A stretch of DNA of 10,401 nt from Lachnospiraceae bacterium. GTDB taxonomy: Bacteria > Bacillota > Clostridia > Lachnospirales > Lachnospiraceae. A program made the translations under genes and the position numbers. Location of the stretch: the NCBI GenBank assembly GCA_017477005.1, contig JAFUXY010000253.1, positions 1 through 10,401 of the forward strand, written 5' to 3'. The notes below the pieces were generated by a model. The model was not told where the DNA came from. It was given only the letters and a program-made list of their open reading frames with translations, and searched no databases. Shown here one piece after another: positions 6,247-10,401 of the stretch (the first letter of the stretch is position 1; every line of letters begins with the position of its first letter).

Positions 6247-8175
6247 TTATTCCCCTCGCAGCGCCAGCAAAAACGCCTGATAGGACTTCGCTTTCTGCAT
6301 CCCCGCAATCCTCGCCGGATTGTTGGCGATCGCAATAATCTCATCGTACAGCTTCAACAACAGATCGTCCTCACCCATATTTTGAGGCACTGCCATCAAA
6401 AAAATAATCGACACTTCTTTTCCATTATAAACCGTACTCTGCGGAAATAGACCCACAGCAAATCCCAGCTTGTCCGAAGCCGTTTGGATCGTATGAGGCA
6501 GCGCTACCCCATTTTCAAACACCATCGAACCCTTTTGCTCCCGCAGCAAAATTCGCTGAAAAAAGGAAATATCCGCCAACCCCTGTTTGGTAAGCTCCGT
6601 AGCCATACGGGAGACGGCTGCCTCGTAATAATCGTTCTCAAAACGGAAAAAACGAGACTCATCCAGAAACTCTTCCAGCACCAGACGATTGCTGTCTTCG
6701 ATTGAGCCTTCGAGGATGCCCGACACCCGAATCTTTTCGATCTGCTGCGCCAGCGCCTCCTCGTCAAAAATTTCTCGAATACGCAGCACTGGCACATCGA
6801 GGGAATACGGCAGATCCAGCGTCGTGAGCACCAGATCATAATCATTCAGCACTACTTCATTCGCCCGCTCATCTGAGAAAAGATCGATCGTCACACTCGG
6901 ATCCAACACCTTTTTCAGTTGTACCAAAATCAACTTCGCCGTGACTCGACCGCTCCCGCACACGACCGCCACGGAAAAATCCTGCCCCAGACTCATACCC
7001 GTTTCTTCCAGATAGATGCCAAAATACGAAGCCAGATGCCCCATTTCATCTTCGCTGACCGGCTCCCCCACTTCCTTCTCGATGATTTCTCCGGCGATCT
7101 GCGCCATACGGTACGCCAGCGGATATTTTCGCCGAATGTCACCCAAAAGCGGATTGGATAAAGGAATGCCAAAACGAACCCGGTTGACCATGAACATCAA
7201 ATGATAGGCCAGTTCCTTTGCAAACGCTTCCCGATTGAGCCGAATATCCATACGGGCGGATATTTCATCAAAGATTTTCTCCATCAAAGGCCCCGTCTGT
7301 TCGTCTAAATGAATCTGATATGCCTCGCCAAAATCTGTAGGCGTGCGCATACCAACGAGGGGCAGCATCAAAAAAATCTTCTCTTCCACCGGCAAGCCTA
7401 TATGCAAAAAATCCGCAATCAAATTGACCAGACGATCCACCATGGAAAATTCCCGTCTGGCCGTCAAATTGTAATAACGATCCGGCAGACGACCAATGAA
7501 ATGCCCTGTCAAAAACCGATCCAGCATCAGGATCAGATATTTCCGGCCAAGACGGCGAATATCCTTCTCATAATTCAACTGCTTCAATCGAATTTCCAGC
7601 ATCTCCGCAATTTCCTCATCCAAAGGATATTCCGCATAGATGTCGTCAAAACAATTTTCCAGTACATACACCCGAATATCGAACTCACCGCCCTCTAAAA
7701 CCAGCCCCTTTGAAGTATGCCCTTCAATCGAAATATGATAGGACGCAAGCTCTTCTCGCAGCACCTTCAAGTCTCCGATCAGGGTCGTCCGCCCCACATG
7801 GATCTCATAGGCCAACTCGTCCGTCAATACCGGCTCCGCAGAACGCATCAGCACTCCCATACAGTAATGCCTGCGGTTTTCCGAGGAGTTGAACCGATCG
7901 TCAGACTCCAAAAAAGAGGAATACACAAGGCGGAATGACTCTCTGTCAAAAACCTGCATCATGTATTCCCCATTTTTGCTTTCAATCACGGCACTGCCCG
8001 CCAATTCCTCATTGAGCGTGCGAATATCGTTTCGGATTGTCCGCGCGGAAACCGCAAATTGTCCTCCCAACGTAGCCGCCGTAGCCGAATTTCCTTCTCG
8101 AAAATACTGCAATATTTTCGCTTGTCTGGCATCCCCGCTCAGCTTTTCCGATTCCTTTCTCTTTGCTCTCGCCAT
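6247..8175 (-). CDS. gutR: BglG/MtlR-type PTS-controlled transcriptional activator of the sorbitol operon
   Basis: 642 residues. Layout: winged helix-turn-helix (about 16-56; VSARTIRNDIRTLNEEL), second HTH/Mga-like domain (about 100-165), two PTS regulation domains (about 180-285 and 295-395), an EIIB-Gat-like domain with VVCGSG (Cys406), and a mannitol/fructose-type EIIA domain with GVALPHT (His561). Such activators sense sugar flux through phosphorylation by HPr and the cognate EII proteins. Odd points: in PRD1 the usual histidines seem replaced (Tyr213, Pro272), and in PRD2 the second is Tyr384, leaving His325; alignment by eye. Start: GAGGGGG 6 bases before the ATG at 8175 beats the ATG at 8190. 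It lies upstream of the operon on the same strand; sites A and B and the 8258-8302 element are its probable targets. The symbol follows lactobacillus gutR; no relation to B. subtilis GutR is claimed. Confidence 0.9.
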   Translation of the reverse strand: MARAKRKESEKLSGDARQAKILQYFREGNSATAATLGGQFAVSARTIRNDIRTLNEELAGSAVIESKNGEYMMQVFDRESFRLVYSSFLESDDRFNSSENRRHYCMGVLMRSAEPVLTDELAYEIHVGRTTLIGDLKVLREELASYHISIEGHTSKGLVLEGGEFDIRVYVLENCFDDIYAEYPLDEEIAEMLEIRLKQLNYEKDIRRLGRKYLILMLDRFLTGHFIGRLPDRYYNLTARREFSMVDRLVNLIADFLHIGLPVEEKIFLMLPLVGMRTPTDFGEAYQIHLDEQTGPLMEKIFDEISARMDIRLNREAFAKELAYHLMFMVNRVRFGIPLSNPLLGDIRRKYPLAYRMAQIAGEIIEKEVGEPVSEDEMGHLASYFGIYLEETGMSLGQDFSVAVVCGSGRVTAKLILVQLKKVLDPSVTIDLFSDERANEVVLNDYDLVLTTLDLPYSLDVPVLRIREIFDEEALAQQIEKIRVSGILEGSIEDSNRLVLEEFLDESRFFRFENDYYEAAVSRMATELTKQGLADISFFQRILLREQKGSMVFENGVALPHTIQTASDKLGFAVGLFPQSTVYNGKEVSIIFLMAVPQNMGEDDLLLKLYDEIIAIANNPARIAGMQKAKSYQAFLLALRGE

Positions 8176-8219
8176 ACAAATCCCCCTCATTATGAACCAA
8201 CGAACAAAGTACTGTGTTC

Positions 8220-8248
8220 ATTGTATCAAAGAAAAGAGAATCTGTTAA
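8220..8248 (-). promoter_or_regulatory. Sigma-A promoter of the regulator gene
   Basis: On the minus strand TTAACA (8248-8243), a 17-bp spacer and TACAAT (8225-8220) each match consensus in five of six positions. The start would be near 8213, about 38 bases before the ATG at 8175. The operator palindrome 8258-8274 is centred about 53 bases upstream of that start, suggesting autoregulation. Confidence 0.65.
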
Positions 8249-8257
8249 TACATCATT

Positions 8258-8302
8258 TTTCCATGCCACGGAAATTCGCTGATTTATCAACGGAAATTTC
8301 CG
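8258..8302. promoter_or_regulatory. Operator module C upstream of the regulator gene: TTTCC-N7-GGAAA plus a 12-bp palindrome
   Basis: TTTCCATGCCACGGAAA (8258-8274) has the same TTTCC-N7-GGAAA plan as sites A and B, and its core resembles site B read on the other strand (ATGCCAC versus ATGGCGT). After a flank TTCGCTGATTTATCAACG comes a perfect 12-bp palindrome CGGAAATTTCCG (8291-8302). The whole module corresponds to the site-B region of the operon promoter, with a 3-base insertion, but points away from the gene it precedes. Binding by the gutR product is inference. Confidence 0.6.
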
Positions 8303-8318
8303 ATCTCTTCCAACCCTC

Positions 8319-8553
8319 CCATCTCTCTATTTTGCAGGTATGCTCCTTTGTTTTTTCATCGTAATGGTTGCGCTTCCGATCCAAGCTATCAAAGTCCGGG
8401 TCACTTGCAATTGCAAAAGACATGAACAGTTCCCTCGAATCGCACCCCTTGGAAACGATTCAAAACAGAAATCATCCCTGTTTTATCCACATATATCTCC
8501 CTGGATATCATGTCCTTGAAATTTTTATTTCCAGGATTCAAATAGATTCCCAT
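8319..8553 (-). pseudogene. Relic of an AAA-ATPase-like/PD-(D/E)XK gene with its middle deleted
   Basis: This is the intergenic stretch between the regulator promoter and the Rpn-like gene. An ATG at 8553 with AAGGGAG 5 bases upstream opens a 50-codon frame (stop at 8401-8403) starting MGIYLNPGNKNFKDMI then SREIYVDKTGMISVLNRF. This is the characteristic N-terminus of the AAA-ATPase_like family common in Lachnospiraceae, but the P-loop region that should follow is absent. Further along, in another frame (about 8319-8369), NHYDEKTKEHTCKIERW resembles the family's C-terminal end (INYD..TK.H.C.IE). The full family is roughly 550 residues, so about 500 are missing. N-terminal match strong; C-terminal match tentative. 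A perfect TTGCAATTGCAA palindrome (8405-8416) lies near the presumed junction. Confidence 0.6.
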
Positions 8554-8580
8554 GCGGTCTCCCTTCCTGCTTTGACCAAT

Positions 8581-9399
8581 TTACCCGTTTTGCACACGTT
8601 CTGCATAGAACGAACGTTTCTCCTGCGGGACGCTGAGCGCATCCATGGCCTGCTCAACGGTAAATTTCAAATTTTTCATCAAATTCTTTATTGCTGTAAT
8701 CATATCTTTTTCTTCCTTTTTTTCTAACAATGCATCTGCCAATCCATACATACTTCCCACCTTCCTTTCCACCGCCTGCGTCATAGGAATGTCATATTCC
8801 TTCAAGACAGCAATCTTTTCTTCCACATTTTTCTCATCAGACAAAATCATTCCCAGTATCTTCAACAGTTCATTATCGGTCTTGTCTGCATCTCCCAAGC
8901 GAATCACAATACCCGTCATAAGCTGGTAGGTCGACGGATCACTGTGGAATTCCTCGACATGCTCGCCTTCTCCTACACCGATAATATGCCTTTCAACTTT
9001 GTCATAGATGGACACCGTATTTGCACAATAGGCCGGCACATCTATAATAATCCAAATACTGTACACACGCTTCAGTTTCTCGAAATCTGTGCCGGTGAAC
9101 ACGGTTCCATATTGGCTTGACAGCAAACGCGCTTGATAGTATTCGCTTCTGGTATTTATAGGATATCCCGGAGCGAAACGACCCTGCGGCTCGATATTAA
9201 TGATGACGCCTATAGCATGGCGGACAGACTTCATCTTTCCGTGCTGCGTTTTCCTCTTAATCTCCTCAACCATCTTTTTCGGCAAGGCTGCGTCGAATTT
9301 AATATCGAAATAATATGTCCCCTCGTCCTGTGTCTTGTCAACGGTATCTGAACCCGTGATACGGGGCGGCAGATCCCTCTGGACAGGATTTGCTGCCAT
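8581..9399 (-). CDS. Rpn-family PD-(D/E)XK nuclease/putative transposase, N-terminally truncated
   Basis: The 272-codon frame matches the Lachnospiraceae-type Rpn/PD-(D/E)XK proteins: GTYYFDIKFDA (probable catalytic Asp), VIINIEPQGRF (the E-x-Q motif, here EPQ where relatives usually have EAQ), GYPINTRSEYYQARLLSSQYG, and KRVYSIWIIIDVP, ending with the helical EQAMDALSVPQEKR tail. Relatives have roughly 70-100 more residues at the N-terminus. Codons before the ATG still read TEIEELIEGKPE, which is family sequence, back to an in-frame TAA at 9436-9438. Just beyond, another frame reads LRQVVELN, which would suit the preceding helix, so a frameshift near 9436-9445 seems to have cut the gene. The ATG has only a poor ribosome site. 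Probably a pseudogene; a shortened protein cannot be excluded. Members act in DNA cleavage and recombination. Confidence 0.65.
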   Translation of the reverse strand: MAANPVQRDLPPRITGSDTVDKTQDEGTYYFDIKFDAALPKKMVEEIKRKTQHGKMKSVRHAIGVIINIEPQGRFAPGYPINTRSEYYQARLLSSQYGTVFTGTDFEKLKRVYSIWIIIDVPAYCANTVSIYDKVERHIIGVGEGEHVEEFHSDPSTYQLMTGIVIRLGDADKTDNELLKILGMILSDEKNVEEKIAVLKEYDIPMTQAVERKVGSMYGLADALLEKKEEKDMITAIKNLMKNLKFTVEQAMDALSVPQEKRSFYAERVQNG

Positions 9400-9509
9400 C
9401 TCCGGCTTTCCCTCTATAAGCTCCTCGATTTCAGTTTAATTCTACCACCTGGCGCAAAGGCTTGCAAGAGTATTTCATATGTTTGCTTCCCAAATAAAAT
9501 GAATCCACT

Positions 9510-9935
9510 TTACTTCACTGTCACCTTACAGCTTGCAGTTTTCTTGCCATCTTTTGTTGTAACGGTAATCGTAGCTTTCCCCTTTTTGACTCCTTTAACC
9601 ACTCCTTTGCTTGTCACGGTGGCGATCTTCTTGTTGCTTGTTTTCCAAGTAACAGCTTTGTTTGTCGCATTCGACGGATTGATTGTCGCTTTTAACGTTG
9701 CCTTTTTCCCGATTGCTAAATTCAACTTTGTTTTGCTCAATTTTACACTCTTGATCGGAATAGGCTTGACCGTTACTTTACATACTGCGGATTTATTCCC
9801 ATCCATTGAAGTCACTGTAATCGTTGCTTTTCCTATTTTGATCCCTTTAACTACTCCCGTTGCAGAAATGGTCGCAACCGATTTATCACTGGATTTCCAA
9901 GTCACTTTTTTATTGGTTGCATTAGCTGGAGTCAA
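9510..9935 (-). pseudogene. Big_2 (bacterial Ig-like) domain fragment of a surface protein
   Basis: One complete and one 5'-truncated bacterial Ig-like group 2 domain, repeating every 84 residues: TPANATNKKVTWKSSD ... KGKATITVT, then KSVKLSKTKLNLAIGKKATL and NPSNATNKAVTWKTSNKKIA. Domains of this kind are stalks of cell-surface proteins. No start codon or ribosome site of its own is visible (the first possible start is a TTG), and the first domain lacks its opening strand. It overlaps by 4 bases, in another frame, the end of the leucine-rich-repeat fragment, so both are probably halves of one gene split by deletion and frameshift. The end, CKVTVK then TAA, looks like a normal C-terminus. Confidence 0.7.
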
Positions 9936-10401
9936 TTCATATCGTGAATTAAACCCTTAAATGCACCTGCTTCTATATCTTCTATAGAAGCAGCAATTAG
10001 CAAAGTACCATCAAATCCTTGACAATCAAATGCACTTTTACCAACTTTCTTTACATTTGAGGGAATAATTTGATCACCTGTAAATCCATCACAGCAAAAA
10101 AAGGCATAACTTCCTATACTTGTTACTGAATCTGGAATAATCAGGCTTCCTGTGAATCCATTGCAACCACTAAATGCCATATATCCGATATTTGTCACTG
10201 AGTCAGGGATCGTCAGGCTTCCTGTAAATCCGCTGCAACCACAAAAAGTACTTGGATTAATATCTGTCACGGAGTCTGGAATTATCAAATTTCCCATCAA
10301 TCCTTTACAATCTCTAAGGCGACGATTATCGCGGCTCCCAGTTCCACAAAGAACAGAACCGGCAAACGTGACGAGGAAATGCGCCAGACCAAAAAGGGAA
10401 A
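9932..10401 (-). CDS. BspA-type leucine-rich-repeat protein fragment (partial at right edge)
   Basis: Four to five repeats of 23-24 residues of the LRR_5/BspA type, e.g. GSLTIPDSVTNIGYMAFSG then CNGFT, underlain by a 72-bp DNA repeat. The last unit (GAFKGLIHDMN) runs into a TGA where a Big_2 domain follows out of frame. LRR similarity starts at about 10318 (RDCKGLMGNLIIPDSV). The frame remains open to the window edge, but upstream of about 10320 it no longer looks like LRR, and the base composition becomes more GC-rich. A TTG/ATG pair at 10300-10295 could serve as a start but has no ribosome site and lies within a repeat. Likely a remnant of a secreted adhesin-like protein with lost N-terminus and C-terminal stalk; no signal peptide or anchor seen. 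Confidence 0.6.
   Translation of the reverse strand, partial: SLFGLAHFLVTFAGSVLCGTGSRDNRRLRDCKGLMGNLIIPDSVTDINPSTFCGCSGFTGSLTIPDSVTNIGYMAFSGCNGFTGSLIIPDSVTSIGSYAFFCCDGFTGDQIIPSNVKKVGKSAFDCQGFDGTLLIAASIEDIEAGAFKGLIHDMN
10297..10401 (-). CDS. Possible 3' end of an unidentified membrane protein gene (partial)
   Basis: A second minus-strand frame is open from the window edge to a TGA at 10297-10299. It reads ...RISSSRLPVLFFVELG then AAIIVALEIVKD, with a hydrophobic stretch like a membrane helix and more G/C at third codon positions than the LRR frame that overlaps it. It overlaps the first ~20 bases of LRR-like sequence, so it may be the tail of a neighbouring gene broken by the same rearrangement. 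I do not recognise the family and only 34 codons are visible. Confidence 0.25.
   Translation of the reverse strand, partial: FPFLVWRISSSRLPVLFFVELGAAIIVALEIVKD

Noticed and set aside
8405..8416. TTGCAATTGCAA palindrome as a transposon end or attachment site
   Set aside because: It is a single copy without flanking duplications or an integrase; only noted as lying near a deletion junction.
10200..10300. CRISPR array or tandem DNA repeat at 9960-10300
   Set aside because: The 72-bp periodicity is coding: it encodes 24-residue leucine-rich repeats, and there are no separate spacers.

Overview
The window looks like the chromosome of a gut-type Clostridia, most likely Lachnospiraceae-like. Reasons: Shine-Dalgarno sequences of the AGGAGG type, sigma-A style promoters, moderate GC, a Firmicutes-type sorbitol PTS operon, and relics of families that are abundant in Lachnospiraceae (Rpn-type PD-(D/E)XK proteins, 'MGIYLNPGN' AAA-ATPase-like proteins, BspA-type leucine-rich repeats with Big_2 domains). 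This placement is inference from gene content. Every coding region found is on the minus strand, so the layout is given in transcription order, right to left.

Region 1, about 8.3-10.4 kb, is a gene graveyard. It holds a leucine-rich-repeat fragment open to the right edge, an out-of-frame Big_2 fragment of what was probably the same surface protein, an Rpn-family nuclease/transposase that has lost its N-terminus, and a remnant of an AAA-ATPase-like/PD-(D/E)XK gene in which the first ~35 codons lie next to what looks like the C-terminal end, with the middle missing.

Region 2, 2.7-8.3 kb, is a complete glucitol/sorbitol uptake and catabolism locus. It comprises a PTS-controlled BglG/MtlR-type regulator (gutR-like), a short-chain dehydrogenase that is probably sorbitol-6-phosphate 2-dehydrogenase, GutM, and the three PTS proteins IIC, IIBC and IIA. 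Sorbitol would enter as sorbitol-6-phosphate and be oxidised to fructose-6-phosphate. The content and order match the lactobacillus gutFRMCBA type, except that the regulator comes first. Three TTTCC-N7-GGAAA palindromes, two before the operon and one before the regulator gene, form a shared and apparently unreported operator module. This is the best regulatory signal in the window.

Region 3, 1-2.7 kb, is a small redox cluster with its own promoters. It encodes a zinc-type metallo-beta-lactamase (MBL) fold protein fused directly to a C-terminal rubredoxin with no flavodoxin domain, a TetR-family regulator, and a disulfide-reductase-family flavoprotein cut by the left edge. A 26-bp dyad over the tetR stop codon and a smaller dyad over the flavoprotein -35 box are candidate TetR operators.

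I saw no rRNA, tRNA, CRISPR array, complete insertion sequence or convincing intrinsic terminator.
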